Part shown: one piece after another, positions 1 to 8,671 of the stretch | Position numbering within the stretch: the first letter of the stretch is position 1 | Layout of the letters: each line of letters opens with the position of its first letter | NCBI RefSeq assembly: GCF_963920925.1 | Contig: NZ_CAWUDI010000004.1 | Location: 170,893 to 234,892 of the forward strand | From: Rivularia sp963920925 | Lineage (GTDB): Bacteria; Cyanobacteriota; Cyanobacteriia; Cyanobacteriales; Nostocaceae | DNA: 64,000 nt | Direction of reading: 5' to 3' | The notes under the pieces: model-generated | Seen by the model: the letters and a program-made list of their open reading frames with translations, nothing else | Told to the model about the DNA's origin: nothing | Databases searched by the model: none | Translations under genes and position numbers: made by a program

Positions 1-634
1 AGGAGTGAGGGGAGTATTTGTAAAATAGTGTCCTGCGTTCGTTCTTTCCTTGCCAGGGAAGGGTTCCGTGAGTTAACGCTTCAGTAAATATGATGGCACT
101 TCCGGCTTTTACAGTCACCGATTTGACGATATCTTTGGCAGACTCTAAATTAAGCCATTCTTGGGGACAAGATAAATTACTTTTATGACTACCGGGAATA
201 CAAGCGAATCCTCCATCACCGGGATATACGTCGTTTAATTCGTAAGCAACAGCAAGCAAGCCATTGTAACTTCTGCCGTTTCGGAATGAATAATACTGGG
301 TTGGATCGTAGGGAGTTCCCCCACCGTGCAAATAGCAACCTATGGGGCCAACACCTTCACGAATAATGTGAATATAATTGTGATCCAAGCGAAATTTTCC
401 TCCCAGTAACTCAGATAAATAAGGAGTTATTTTGGGATTATCAATTAAGTTTCGTAAAGGTTTCCCCCATGAAAGCAAGTTATCAAACCTTAACTTAGAC
501 GCTTCCGGTTGATTTTTGATTGCAACTTGCTTATCCACGAGTTTGCTTAAAGCTAAAATTTCTTCATTGCTAAGAACATTTTCAACAACTAAAAAGCCTT
601 GTAAATCGAATAAATAACGCTCGGATTCGTTCAT
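1..634 (-). CDS. Phytanoyl-CoA dioxygenase (PhyH) family protein, C-terminus beyond window
   Basis: The reading frame starts at the ATG at 632-634 (MNESERYLFDLQGFLVV) and is open to the window edge, giving 211 codons without a stop. The opening segment, the block GDGGFACIPGSHKSN, the distal histidine in HGTLPW and the arginine in RRTLFYKYSP match the PhyH Fe(II)/2-oxoglutarate dioxygenase fold, in which the last His binds iron and the Arg binds 2-oxoglutarate. The proximal iron site probably lies around YLHGGGTPYD, but I cannot assign a strict HxD. The family hydroxylates small metabolites and the substrate here is unknown. It lies upstream of trmFO on the same strand, separated by about 115 bases of G-rich repeats. 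Confidence 0.8.
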   Translation of the reverse strand, partial: MNESERYLFDLQGFLVVENVLSNEEILALSKLVDKQVAIKNQPEASKLRFDNLLSWGKPLRNLIDNPKITPYLSELLGGKFRLDHNYIHIIREGVGPIGCYLHGGGTPYDPTQYYSFRNGRSYNGLLAVAYELNDVYPGDGGFACIPGSHKSNLSCPQEWLNLESAKDIVKSVTVKAGSAIIFTEALTHGTLPWQGKNERRTLFYKYSPHS

Positions 635-750
635 GGGGAATTGAGGGGAGAGGGGGGTAGAGGGGGGAGATGGGGGGACAAGGGGACAAGGGGACAAAGA
701 TAATTTTAACCTTTGACCTTAATTACTCCTAACTCCTAACTCTTAACTGG
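635..750. repeat. G-rich short tandem repeats between two genes
   Basis: This spacer holds runs such as repeated AAGGGGAC octamers (about 680-706) and TAACTCC heptamers (about 727-748). It is typical cyanobacterial STRR filler with no reading frame. Confidence 0.6.
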
Positions 751-2112
751 TTACTGTTCGCTGATAACTGCTAACTGTTCCAAAGAGCGATCGCGATATT
801 TTCCGTATCTTTCGCGTTTGTTTTTTATTTTCACTTCTAAGTCTGGCAATATACCGAAGTTGGGGGGCATTGGCTGAAAATGTTTGGGGGAAGCTGAACT
901 GATAAAGTCAAATAAAGCTCCCATCATGGTTGTGTTGGGTATGGTTAATGGTTCTTTTCCTAATGCAATTCTGGCGGCGTTGGTTCCTGCTAGCCAACCT
1001 CCTGCGGATGCGGCGGTGTATCCTTCTGTACCTATGATTTGTCCGGCTGCAAGTAAGGTGGGACGAGATTTGAATTGCAGTGTGGGAATCATTAATTGGG
1101 GTGCATTAATAAAGGTGTTGCGGTGCATTACTCCCAATCGCACAAATTCGGCGTTTTCTAAACCGGGAATCATCTGGAATATCCGCTTTTGTTCTCCCCA
1201 ACGCAAGTTTGTTTGGAAGCCTACCATGTTCCACAACTTCCCAGCTTTGTCTTCTTGACGTAACTGAATTACAGCATAAGGGCGTTCTTTTTTAACTTCT
1301 TCTCCCTCGGCGACTTCTTGAGGAGCAGCATCCGAACCCCACCCCACGCTTGATGGAGGAGTTAAACCCACTGGCTTAAGTGGCCCATAACGCATGGTAT
1401 CTTCACCGCGTCTTGCTTGTTCTTCGATGGGTAAACAAGCTTCAAAAAATTTGGCGTTTTCTCGTTCAAAGCCTTTTAATTCAACTTGTTCGGCATCACG
1501 CAATTCCTGCCAAAATTTCAGATATTGCTCTTTATTCATGGGACAGTTGAGGTAAGCTGCTTCGCCTTTGTCGTAACGCGAGGCCATGAAAGCAACGTCA
1601 TGATTAATAGATTCTCCCACAACTATGGGACTAGCAGCATCGAAAAAGCTGAGATATTCCATCCCCGTAAAGCGACGTAAATCTTCTGCTAAATCGGGAC
1701 TTGTGAGCGGCCCGGTTGCTAAAACTACAATACCTTCGGGGATTTCTCGTAATTCTTCCCGGCGAAAGTCAATTAAAGGATGACTGCTAAGAGTTTCCGT
1801 TAAGTTTTGACTAAAGAAACCTCTGTCAACCGCCAAAGCTCCACCAGCAGGGACTTTATGTTCATCAGCTTTGGAAATAATAATAGAACCGAGACGGCGT
1901 AACTCTTCATGAAGCAAACCAGCGGCTCTGTCACTTGCCATTGCTCCGAAAGAATTGCTACATACTAACTCCGCCAAATGTTCCGTATGATGCGCTCCCC
2001 CGAATTTTTGCGGACGCATTTCGTAAAAAATTACGGGAATTCCAGCCTGGGCTATTTGCCAAGCTGCTTCAGTTCCAGCTAATCCACCACCAATTACTGT
2101 TATAGGATTCAT
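751..2112 (-). CDS. trmFO: Methylenetetrahydrofolate-tRNA-(uracil-5-)-methyltransferase TrmFO
   Basis: A 453-residue protein of full family length. It begins with an FAD-binding Rossmann motif (VIGGGLAGTEAAW) followed by the TrmFO/Gid signature HTEHLAELVCSNSFG. TrmFO uses methylenetetrahydrofolate and FAD to make ribothymidine at position 54 of tRNAs in the cytoplasm. The segment MVGFQTNLRWGEQKRIF and the late block TEGYTAASAGGWLAGTNAAR are also typical. A charged, family-variable insert of about 25 residues lies near residue 265. The last nine residues (EQLAVISEQ) are encoded by CAGTTA/CAGCGA heptad repeats rather than conserved family sequence. The start ATG is immediately preceded by TAGATTT heptads, so the usual leader has been replaced by repeats. 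Confidence 0.96.
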   Translation of the reverse strand: MNPITVIGGGLAGTEAAWQIAQAGIPVIFYEMRPQKFGGAHHTEHLAELVCSNSFGAMASDRAAGLLHEELRRLGSIIISKADEHKVPAGGALAVDRGFFSQNLTETLSSHPLIDFRREELREIPEGIVVLATGPLTSPDLAEDLRRFTGMEYLSFFDAASPIVVGESINHDVAFMASRYDKGEAAYLNCPMNKEQYLKFWQELRDAEQVELKGFERENAKFFEACLPIEEQARRGEDTMRYGPLKPVGLTPPSSVGWGSDAAPQEVAEGEEVKKERPYAVIQLRQEDKAGKLWNMVGFQTNLRWGEQKRIFQMIPGLENAEFVRLGVMHRNTFINAPQLMIPTLQFKSRPTLLAAGQIIGTEGYTAASAGGWLAGTNAARIALGKEPLTIPNTTMMGALFDFISSASPKHFQPMPPNFGILPDLEVKIKNKRERYGKYRDRSLEQLAVISEQ

Positions 2113-2150
2113 ATTTTAGATTTTAGATTTTAGATTTTAGATTTTAGATT
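2113..2150. repeat. STRR heptamer (ATTTTAG)n
   Basis: Five or so perfect head-to-tail copies of a 7-base unit directly upstream of trmFO. A very similar array occurs upstream of mtnB at about 51800-51828. Confidence 0.85.
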
Positions 2151-2156
2151 ATCTTA

Positions 2157-2211
2157 GTTCGTAGTAAGAACTTTAGTTCTTGAATAAAAGGGCTTAAGCC
2201 CTTACTACAAA
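2157..2211. repeat. Dispersed palindrome of the GTTCGTAGTAAG family
   Basis: The outer arms GTTCGTAGTAAG and CTTACTACAAAC flank inner small palindromes (AACTTTAGTT, GGGCTTAAGCCC). The same architecture recurs at 24495-24552 and 29617-29671, with a half copy at 7808-7831. Confidence 0.8.
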
Positions 2212-2380
2212 CAATAAAATTTATATGTAACAAAGATATTTTAAATTAATAACATTCCTAAAATGAATTAGTTTAGTTGTAGTTACTACTTATATTTGAT
2301 GATAGCCGTGTGGTAACTTTATTGTGACTTTTGTTCGAGGCAAATTCTCATCAACCGTTAAACCAGGGTGCTTATTATCT

Positions 2381-3049
2381 ATGGAAACCTTGCAAGTAAA
2401 GCGCTTTGTCGAGAATATTCATATTGAATTACTTCCCAAACTTCAAATAGAAAGCGTTAATCCTCACGATTTGGTAAAAGTTCACCATATACCACCCCCT
2501 TGGATTCTGCTTGGTACGGGAAATTACGCTGCTGTGGTTCATCATCCCGATTTTCCAGATTTGGTAGTTAAAATTTACGCACCGGGAAGACCTGGTTTTG
2601 AGGAAGAGGTAGAAGTTTACAATCGTTTGGATAAACATCCTGCTTTCTCACAATTATTCTACGCTGAAGATGGTTTTTTAGTATTAAAACGGCTGTATGG
2701 AGTTACAATATGGGATTGCGTTCAACTTGGTATCCGCGTTCCCAAACGAGTTATAAAAGATATTGATAAAGCTTTGGATTACGCTAAAAGTCGCAGTCTT
2801 TTTCCCCACGATGTTCACGCACGTAATGTGATGATGTATGAAGGTAGAGGATTAGTTGTAGATATTTCAGATTTTTTGGATAAAGAATATTGTTCTAAGT
2901 GGGATAATGTTAAGAAAGCTTATTACTGGATATATCTTCCTGTGATTTATCCTTTAAAATTACGGGTACCTGTTTCTTTGTTAGATTTTGTTCGTAAGGG
3001 TTATCGGTTTATTTCTTCTTTGGGGAAAAGGGTGATGGGAAAGAGGTAA
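2381..3049 (+). CDS. Protein kinase-fold protein (Rio/APH-like)
   Basis: A 222-residue protein if started at the ATG at 2381; the frame stays open to a GTG at 2324. Residues resembling a glycine loop (LLGTGNYAAVV), a phosphate-anchoring lysine (LVVKIYAP), a catalytic loop HDVHARNVMM with the HxDxxxxN-like spacing, and a metal-binding aspartate in VVDISDF appear in kinase order. The protein therefore probably binds ATP and phosphorylates something, but it is shorter than Hanks kinases and the substrate is unknown. There is no membrane segment. It converges with the GST gene, and a strong hairpin lies between them. Confidence 0.7.
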   Translation: METLQVKRFVENIHIELLPKLQIESVNPHDLVKVHHIPPPWILLGTGNYAAVVHHPDFPDLVVKIYAPGRPGFEEEVEVYNRLDKHPAFSQLFYAEDGFLVLKRLYGVTIWDCVQLGIRVPKRVIKDIDKALDYAKSRSLFPHDVHARNVMMYEGRGLVVDISDFLDKEYCSKWDNVKKAYYWIYLPVIYPLKLRVPVSLLDFVRKGYRFISSLGKRVMGKR

Positions 3050-3090
3050 TGGGTAATAGGTATTAGGTAATGGGTAATGGGTAATGGGAA
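3046..3090. repeat. STRR heptamer (TAATGGG)n
   Basis: Imperfect TAATAGG/TAATGGG heptads begin at the stop codon of the kinase-like gene. Confidence 0.8.
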
Positions 3091-3094
3091 TTAA

Positions 3095-3125
3095 GAAACC
3101 CGGTTTTTCCAAAAAACCGGGTTTC
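3095..3125. terminator. Hairpin between convergent genes, likely bidirectional terminator
   Basis: A near-perfect palindrome with stem GAAACCCGGTTTTT / AAAAACCGGGTTTC and a two-to-three base loop. It sits between the kinase-like gene and the GST gene, which converge on it. This hairpin sequence is a very common cyanobacterial dispersed repeat, so its terminator role is inferred from position. Confidence 0.6.
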
Positions 3126-3190
3126 TGGTTCAGAAGAGATAAGAGGATTGTAGTAAAATTTGAGCATGAGTATTAAGGTTAAAGGTGAAA

Positions 3191-3952
3191 TTATTTTCTT
3201 TTTGTTGCATACAAATTTAACGCAAAAGCACCCGCAGCAGTTTCTTTTAATTTATTGATTTTAGATAAAAATTCTGCTGGTAATTCTTCCGCATCAGAAG
3301 ATTTAATCGGATGTTGTGGTGGTTGTAAAATTGGTGCAGCTAAGGAAGCAAAGGCAAAATCGGCAGCAGAAATTTTATCTCCCACCAAATAATTACGTCC
3401 GTCTGCTAATAACTCGTTTACTTTTGCAAAAACATTTTCGATCTGTTGGTAATATTGAGTTGCTGATTCCGCGTTAACATCATATTTTTTGATGACAAGC
3501 GAACGCATTATTGGAAAAATTACCGGAAATAAAAAGTTTTCTACAAAAGGTACGCCCTGAGTCCATTTTGGTTGGATAATTTTAGAATTATCAATTATAT
3601 AGAAATAAGCCCAACTTCTTACAGCAGTACCTAATTTTTCGTCAAATAATTCTTCTAATTCTTCAACTTGTTGACGCTGTTCAGGTTTTTCAGGATACAA
3701 TTTTGCATCATTGGGAGAAATTGAATCAAGGTATTTCAAAATATCAGTTGAATCGGTAAAATTTCCATCTTCAGTTACAAGCACGGGAACAGTTCCACCA
3801 CCAGCTTTCGTTGTTGCGAATTTATAAAATGGTGGCATATGTGCTGCTTCTACATATGGTAATTTCAGATAATCAAGCGCCCATCTTACTTTTTCGCAGT
3901 AATGGCTGACGGGAATGGTTATTAAACGAAATGGTTTTTGATTGTTTAACAT
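3191..3952 (-). CDS. Glutathione S-transferase family protein
   Basis: A 253-residue protein with an N-terminal thioredoxin-like GST domain (residues about 8-90). It has SHYCEKVRWALDYL with a candidate active-site Ser/Cys pair, the cis-proline block GGTVPVLV and the glutathione gamma-glutamyl contact DSTDILKYL. An all-helical C-terminal domain follows, containing DKISAADFAFASLAAP, which resembles the N-capping box of GSTs. It probably conjugates or reduces electrophiles in the cytoplasm. It overlaps the end of the upstream thioesterase gene by 7 bases, indicating translational coupling in one operon. A local TetR-type repressor is the likely regulator. Confidence 0.88.
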   Translation of the reverse strand: MLNNQKPFRLITIPVSHYCEKVRWALDYLKLPYVEAAHMPPFYKFATTKAGGGTVPVLVTEDGNFTDSTDILKYLDSISPNDAKLYPEKPEQRQQVEELEELFDEKLGTAVRSWAYFYIIDNSKIIQPKWTQGVPFVENFLFPVIFPIMRSLVIKKYDVNAESATQYYQQIENVFAKVNELLADGRNYLVGDKISAADFAFASLAAPILQPPQHPIKSSDAEELPAEFLSKINKLKETAAGAFALNLYATKRK

Positions 3953-4356
3953 TGTGAATATTTTTGTAATAACTCTTCTGGCAATCTTACTGGACGATTA
4001 TTCTCGGAACTAATATAACTACCTGTTTGAATAGCCGTTGCAACAATTTGATTATTAGAGACAAATTCTGCTTCCATTGTCACTTTCACTTTACCTAATT
4101 TACTAACCCACATTTTTGACGTGATATTATCAAAAAGCTTGACTGGTTTTTTATATTCTATTTGAGTTTTAGCAACAACAGGAATATTGCCTTGCTCAAT
4201 TTGCTTCTCAAGTGGTAAATGTGCATCAAACAACTTTAAACGTAAATCTTCTAGCCATCTAATATAAACGATATTGCTAACTACTCCTGCAAAATCAATG
4301 TCGTATGTTTTTACTTTGATTGGGATTTCTACTTCTAATTGTCTAAGTGATAGCAT
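3946..4356 (-). CDS. Acyl-CoA thioesterase, 4HBT hotdog family
   Basis: I place the start at 4356 (MLSLRQLEVEIPIKVKTYDIDFAGVVSN), because the in-frame extension to 4470 reads through the repressor's end and an operator-like site. The 136-residue protein has the 4-hydroxybenzoyl-CoA thioesterase pattern YDIDFAGVVSNIVYIRWLED, with the catalytic-region Asp, and central strands KTQIEYKKPV and VTMEAEFV. It is expected to hydrolyse acyl-CoA thioesters as a cytoplasmic oligomer. It is the first gene of a two-gene unit with the GST, downstream of the TetR gene, and the 64-base gap carries a palindrome matching that of the repressor promoter. Confidence 0.85.
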   Translation of the reverse strand: MLSLRQLEVEIPIKVKTYDIDFAGVVSNIVYIRWLEDLRLKLFDAHLPLEKQIEQGNIPVVAKTQIEYKKPVKLFDNITSKMWVSKLGKVKVTMEAEFVSNNQIVATAIQTGSYISSENNRPVRLPEELLQKYSQC

Positions 4357-4370
4357 TTTGGATTTTGGAA

Positions 4371-4393
4371 TTAAGACCGAACGGTTGGTTTTA
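4371..4393. promoter_or_regulatory. TetR operator-like site upstream of thioesterase-GST operon
   Basis: TTAAGACCGAACGGTTGGTTTTA contains the imperfect inverted repeat GACC-N4-GGTT. It matches 18 of 23 bases of the site in front of the TetR gene at 5056-5078. Confidence 0.55.
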
Positions 4394-4420
4394 GCATAAA
4401 AAAAAGTAAAGTGATGATTC

Positions 4421-5047
4421 TCAGGGGTTCCCAGCCAGAGATTGGGCACCAGGAAAAGCCTGCAATTCAACTTTAATATAATTATTCAAATGCTTAATGG
4501 CTCTCTCTAGATGAATCGCATCATCATATAATTTGCTCATCATTACTGCTCCTTCAAGCAAGGTAATCATCACGGTGGCAACTTCATCGGGATTTACATC
4601 GGGACGAATTTCACCCCTAGCAATTCCTTTTTGAATAACTTTGCAAACCATATCTCGCCAATCATTCATTACCACTTGAGCGCGTTTTCGTAACACTGGG
4701 TGAGCATCATCACTTTCCACCGCAGTATTTAAAAGGGGACATCCTCCTTCAATTGCGGGATTGTCAATGTTAGCTTGAAATACGCTAATAATTCCCTGCA
4801 AACGTTCGACTGCATGACGCTTATTTTGCAACGCACCTCGATAACGCTGCTTAATCAACCCAACAGCATAATCAAATGCTTGTAACGCTAATTCATCTTT
4901 ACTTTGAAAATGATTATAAATTCCCCCCTTCTTTAATCCCGTCACCCGCATAATGTCCGAAATAGACGCACCAGCATACCCACGAGTGTTAAACAGTGCG
5001 GCTGCTTGGTGCAATATTTTTGATTTGGTTTCTTCACCTTTGGACAT
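4421..5047 (-). CDS. TetR/AcrR-family transcriptional regulator
   Basis: 208 residues. The N-terminal DNA-binding domain (residues 5-55) has the classic TetR pattern KSKILHQAAALFNTRGYAGASI then SDIMRVTGLKKGGIYNHFQSKDELA. The C-terminal ligand domain includes GGCPLLNTAVESDD, as in the TetR_C group near YxaF/LmrA regulators. Members repress neighbouring detoxification genes until a small ligand binds. The following thioesterase and GST genes are on the same strand and the same palindrome precedes both units, supporting autoregulation plus control of that operon. The last seven or so residues (SLAGNP) are not conserved-looking. Confidence 0.93.
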   Translation of the reverse strand: MSKGEETKSKILHQAAALFNTRGYAGASISDIMRVTGLKKGGIYNHFQSKDELALQAFDYAVGLIKQRYRGALQNKRHAVERLQGIISVFQANIDNPAIEGGCPLLNTAVESDDAHPVLRKRAQVVMNDWRDMVCKVIQKGIARGEIRPDVNPDEVATVMITLLEGAVMMSKLYDDAIHLERAIKHLNNYIKVELQAFPGAQSLAGNP

Positions 5048-5055
5048 CTTTTCGC

Positions 5056-5078
5056 TTAAGACCTATTGGTCGTTTTTA
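5056..5078. promoter_or_regulatory. TetR operator-like palindrome in the repressor promoter
   Basis: TTAAGACCTATTGGTCGTTTTTA holds the perfect 4+4 inverted repeat GACC-TATT-GGTC (5060-5071), nine bases before the TetR start codon. Confidence 0.6.
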
Positions 5079-5121
5079 TTTTAGAGGATGGAGGGTTTGG
5101 AGTCAAGGGAGTAGGGGAATG

Positions 5122-5150
5122 GGGCATTGGGCATTGGGCATTGGGCATTG
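5122..5150. repeat. STRR heptamer (GGGCATT)4
   Basis: Four perfect tandem copies of GGGCATT in the gap between the glyoxalase and TetR genes. Confidence 0.9.
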
Positions 5151-5223
5151 TAAATAGTTAGGAGTTTAAAATTATTTCTCCTTGTCTCCTTGTCCCCTTG
5201 TCCCCCCATCTCCCCATCCTCTT

Positions 5224-5664
5224 CTACCAGCTTCCAGTATTTTCCATAGAAGCCCAAGGTTCTTTAGCTGGTAGTGAGTCTCCTTTTTGCAAGAGTTCGA
5301 TGGAGATGTTGTCTGGCGATCGCACGAATGCCATGTGTCCGTCGCGTGGGGGACGGTTGATGGTGACACCGCCAGATTTTAGGCGATCGCAGGTTTCGTA
5401 AATGTCGTCAACTCGATAGGCTAGGTGTCCGAAGTTGCGTCCGCCGTCGTAATCTTCGGGGTCCCAATTATAAGTAAGTTCAACTAGGGGTGATGTTGAT
5501 TCTTTTACTTTACCTACGTCTTGGGGTGCGGCGAGAAATATTAAAGTAAAGCGTCCTTTTTCGCTGTCTTTTCTGCTAACTTCAACTAATCCCAGTTTGT
5601 TGCAATAAAAGTCTAGCGATGCGTCTAAATCGCTGACGCGAATCATTGTGTGTAGATATTCCAT
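5224..5664 (-). CDS. gloA: Lactoylglutathione lyase (glyoxalase I)
   Basis: A 146-residue VOC-fold protein starting MEYLHTMIRVSDLDASLDFY. The four expected metal ligands can be placed: His in YLHTMIRV, Glu in LVELTYNW, His in FGHLAYRVDD and Glu in ISIELLQKG. The block DPEDYDGGRNFGHLAY is a GloA signature. It isomerises the methylglyoxal-glutathione hemithioacetal to S-lactoylglutathione in the cytoplasm. The length fits the short Ni/Co-type bacterial class; the C-terminal 15 residues are poorly conserved. It lies beside the GST/thioesterase cluster on the same strand, but with its own promoter region. Two HIP1 octamers occur inside the gene. Confidence 0.94.
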   Translation of the reverse strand: MEYLHTMIRVSDLDASLDFYCNKLGLVEVSRKDSEKGRFTLIFLAAPQDVGKVKESTSPLVELTYNWDPEDYDGGRNFGHLAYRVDDIYETCDRLKSGGVTINRPPRDGHMAFVRSPDNISIELLQKGDSLPAKEPWASMENTGSW

Positions 5665-5866
5665 GAAAAAGGTTCCTTATCAGATAGTAATATTATCGCT
5701 TTCCTTGATAATAAAACTTTCGACCTCCGACAGACTTTTATTTTTACTAGTGAAGAAGTCTTTGTAATGGGTAATGGGTAATAGGGAAGAAAACAATACA
5801 TTCTTCACTACTTGCTACTCCTAACTCCTAACTCCGTGAGCCATGCCCAATTCCCAATGCCCAATC

Positions 5867-7600
5867 CTAAAAAGTAAACGTAGTTCTCAACGCACCAATG
5901 AAGACATCATCATTGTCTTGATCTTGATTGGGAGACTTTAACCAAATTATTCCAGGAGTGATTGAAATGTTGTCATTTAGCGGATATTTGTAAAAAGCTT
6001 CGAGATGCAATGGTGTATCATTTTCAAAGTTGGCTGGACGTGGTGAAATGTCGCCAGCGTAAGGTTCTGCACCGGCAACAATTGCAGCCAATCCGCCTTT
6101 TTTACCAAAGTCGGGAAATACTAAAGCTAGTGCATAGTTCCAGATTTCGGCATCTCCTCCGTTGTTAAAATCGACATCTGTATAGCTTCCCCAACCCCGG
6201 ATACTAAACTTGGAACTTAAATCGAGTTGAGCCTGTACTCCATAGGAGTTACTGTTAATTCGTCTTTGTTCGGTATTGGGAAGCAAACCGTTCGCAAAGT
6301 TGGTTCCCGTACCACCAAAAGCAAAAGTTCCTTCACCTGGATCGTAACCGTTTACATAGGTCAAACCAAGCTTAAATCGTTTGGCTGGTTGAAAAACAAT
6401 TTGTCCCATAGCAGAATAGCTTCCGTTAAATAAACCATTTTTATCATTCGGGTTGGAAGCATTTCTGGCAAGATAACCGCCTTCAATTTTAATTGCCGAG
6501 GCTAACTTGTAACTAAAACCTGCACCTGCGGTATTTCGATTAAGCCCTAAGCGATAAATAGGGTTTCTTTCGGCAAATCGTGACAGCGCACCAGTTGCAC
6601 CACCACCAGTATTTAAGCCGGAGTTGAATACATCTGCGTAGAAGTGATGTCCACCCAAACTCGCCATCGTAGTAACTGTAAGTTTTTCACCAACTGGGAA
6701 GACGTAGTGCAATCTATCTAAAACAACATCATTATTATTGGCACCATCATAAGCAAAACGACCTTCATTAGTACCAATTTGGGTAGCGAATGTGTTACCA
6801 ATATTTCCCGCAGTTAGACGAGTAAACAGCTTATCTTTTCCCGTAAAACTAGTTACTAACTGAAGACGAATTTTATCATTAAAAACTAATTCGGTATCTA
6901 CATCATCTCCCTCTGCACCGGCTAAAGTAAAAGCCGCTTCACCTTGAAGTTTGGTAGTAGCAGAAAATTGATTTGCTTCGATTTCAGCAGTACGAGCTTC
7001 CAAAGCATCAACTCTACCGCGCAGAGTTGCAAGTTCGGCAGAAAATTCTGACTGTAAGCGTTGTAAAATCTCTAAATCTCGTCGATATGCTGTATACTTA
7101 TAGCCAATGTCAAGAGTAATCAATTCATTAACTCTAGCCAAGCAAGCATTTAAACCAGCCGCAAATTCGTAACGAGTTAAAGCCCTATTACCCCGATAAG
7201 TTCCGTTGGGATAACCTGCTATACAGCCATAGCGTTCAACTAGCGATTGTAAAGCCGCAAATGCCCAGTCTGTAGGTTGAACGTCGGATAATTGAGAAAC
7301 GGATGTAACTTGAGAAATTACTTGTTTTTGATCGGTTTTAGCGAGTTTTTCTCCTAATAATCTATTTGAATATTGCTTGAAATCCAGTTGGGAATCTAAA
7401 TTATTTTCTGAATTTTGAGCTATTCCACTTAATTGAAAAGATGTCTGAGGAACTTTTGATAAATCTTCAATTACTTCGGAATTGGGCTGTACTGCTGTTG
7501 CTAATCGTGGTGTTAAACCTGTTGAAACAGTTGCCATTATTAATGTAGTACCTAACAAAGCAGGACTACAAACCCATAATTTAAAAATATTCTGTATCAC
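5867..7600 (-). CDS. SLH-domain OprB-type (iron uptake) porin
   Basis: 577 residues. A signal peptide (first about 37 residues, ending LATAVQP) is followed at about residues 100-165 by one SLH domain (SQLSDVQPTDWAFAALQSLVERYGCIAGYPNGTYRGNRALTRYEFAAGLNAC). A short coiled coil (residues 165-210, LRGRVDALEARTAEIEANQF) comes next, then a beta-barrel of the carbohydrate-selective OprB family ending in an aromatic-terminated strand (ALRTTFTF). This is the standard cyanobacterial outer-membrane porin layout; homologues are annotated as iron-uptake porins. The SLH domain should anchor it to peptidoglycan-linked glycan. It stands alone, with a roughly 270-base AT-rich upstream region. Confidence 0.9.
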   Translation of the reverse strand: MIQNIFKLWVCSPALLGTTLIMATVSTGLTPRLATAVQPNSEVIEDLSKVPQTSFQLSGIAQNSENNLDSQLDFKQYSNRLLGEKLAKTDQKQVISQVTSVSQLSDVQPTDWAFAALQSLVERYGCIAGYPNGTYRGNRALTRYEFAAGLNACLARVNELITLDIGYKYTAYRRDLEILQRLQSEFSAELATLRGRVDALEARTAEIEANQFSATTKLQGEAAFTLAGAEGDDVDTELVFNDKIRLQLVTSFTGKDKLFTRLTAGNIGNTFATQIGTNEGRFAYDGANNNDVVLDRLHYVFPVGEKLTVTTMASLGGHHFYADVFNSGLNTGGGATGALSRFAERNPIYRLGLNRNTAGAGFSYKLASAIKIEGGYLARNASNPNDKNGLFNGSYSAMGQIVFQPAKRFKLGLTYVNGYDPGEGTFAFGGTGTNFANGLLPNTEQRRINSNSYGVQAQLDLSSKFSIRGWGSYTDVDFNNGGDAEIWNYALALVFPDFGKKGGLAAIVAGAEPYAGDISPRPANFENDTPLHLEAFYKYPLNDNISITPGIIWLKSPNQDQDNDDVFIGALRTTFTF

Positions 7601-7867
7601 TTGCTACACCTCACACTGCTCTGAAAAACTTCAACGAACTATGTAAATTCGACTTCAGAGGTCAGAATTAATGTAGATAATAATACAATAAATTAAACTT
7701 AATCTGAATTTAATTATGTTAAGATATCAAAACTTTTTGATGTGATGGATGGTTATTTATTCTAAGCGTCTCTTAAGGAGCAATCAATATTAAAATTAAA
7801 ATAGATAGTTTGTAGTAAAGCCTTTAGCCTTAAAAATTGTTTTTAGAATAAACTTTAGGAGAAACAT

Positions 7868-8479
7868 ATGGGATTCTATTCACAAAAAATATTTCCTTAT
7901 CTGCTTGACTGGTCGCTATCGGATTCTACTTTTAATCAATATCGTCAAGAAGTTTTAGCAGAAGTGGAAGGAGAAGTTTTAGAAATTGGTTTTGGTACTG
8001 GTTTAAATCTTTCCTTTTATCCAGATGAAATTCATAAAATAATTACTGTTGATAATAATCCCGGAGTTCATAAACTCGCTCAGAAACGAATTGAAAAATC
8101 TACTGTTACAGTAGATCATAGGATTTTAAGCGGCGAAAATCTTCCAATGGCGGATAGTACTTTTGACAGCGTTGTCAGTACCTGGACTTTATGTAGTATA
8201 CAGAAAGTTGAACAAGCCGTTAAAGAAATTCATCGAGTATTAAAACCCGGTGGAAAATTCTTTTTTATCGAACATGGTTTAAGTAATGAACCATCAGTTC
8301 AAACTTGGCAAAATCGATTAAATCCCATACAAAATGTGATTGCGGATGGCTGCAATCTAAATCGGAATATTCGAGAAATTGTAGAACAACAATTTAGTCG
8401 GGTGGATTTAGAAGAATTTTATGCCGATAAAACGCCGAAGTTTATGGGCTATATGTATCAAGGTGTGGCGGTGAAATAA
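7868..8479 (+). CDS. Class I SAM-dependent methyltransferase
   Basis: 203 residues with SAM-binding motif I EVLEIGFGTGLNLSFYP, the acidic residue after strand 2 (ITVDNNPG), motif II region LPMADSTFDSVVSTWTLCSI and motif III RVLKPGGKFFFIEHG. The end SRVDLEEFYADKTPKFMGYMYQGVAVK resembles the METTL7/UbiE-like group. The substrate is unknown. The ATG at 7868 has AGGAG at 7857-7861. It is monocistronic as far as visible. Confidence 0.88.
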   Translation: MGFYSQKIFPYLLDWSLSDSTFNQYRQEVLAEVEGEVLEIGFGTGLNLSFYPDEIHKIITVDNNPGVHKLAQKRIEKSTVTVDHRILSGENLPMADSTFDSVVSTWTLCSIQKVEQAVKEIHRVLKPGGKFFFIEHGLSNEPSVQTWQNRLNPIQNVIADGCNLNRNIREIVEQQFSRVDLEEFYADKTPKFMGYMYQGVAVK

Positions 8480-8671
8480 GTTAGGAATTAGAAGTATCTG
8501 GCGAATATAATTCACTGCTACACAAGGCAAAGTCTACGAAGGTGGACTAATGAATTTTAACCCGCTGCCACGGCGGCTTTTGTTTGTGTAACCAAGCCAC
8601 TGCGTTGTAGCAAGTGGCGCGTGGTTTCAACCGTCAGATAAATTATTAATCATCAATCACTCATTAATTCT

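Noticed and set aside
3946..4470. Longer thioesterase starting at 4470
   Set aside because: The extra 38 residues overlap the TetR 3' end and the operator-like site and do not resemble hotdog proteins.
8480..8671. tRNA-like or RNA gene in the repeat-rich gap between methyltransferases
   Set aside because: GC-rich hairpins (GCCACGGCGGC, GCCACTGCGTTGTAGCAAGTGGC) but no T-loop or acceptor stem; fits dispersed palindromic repeats.
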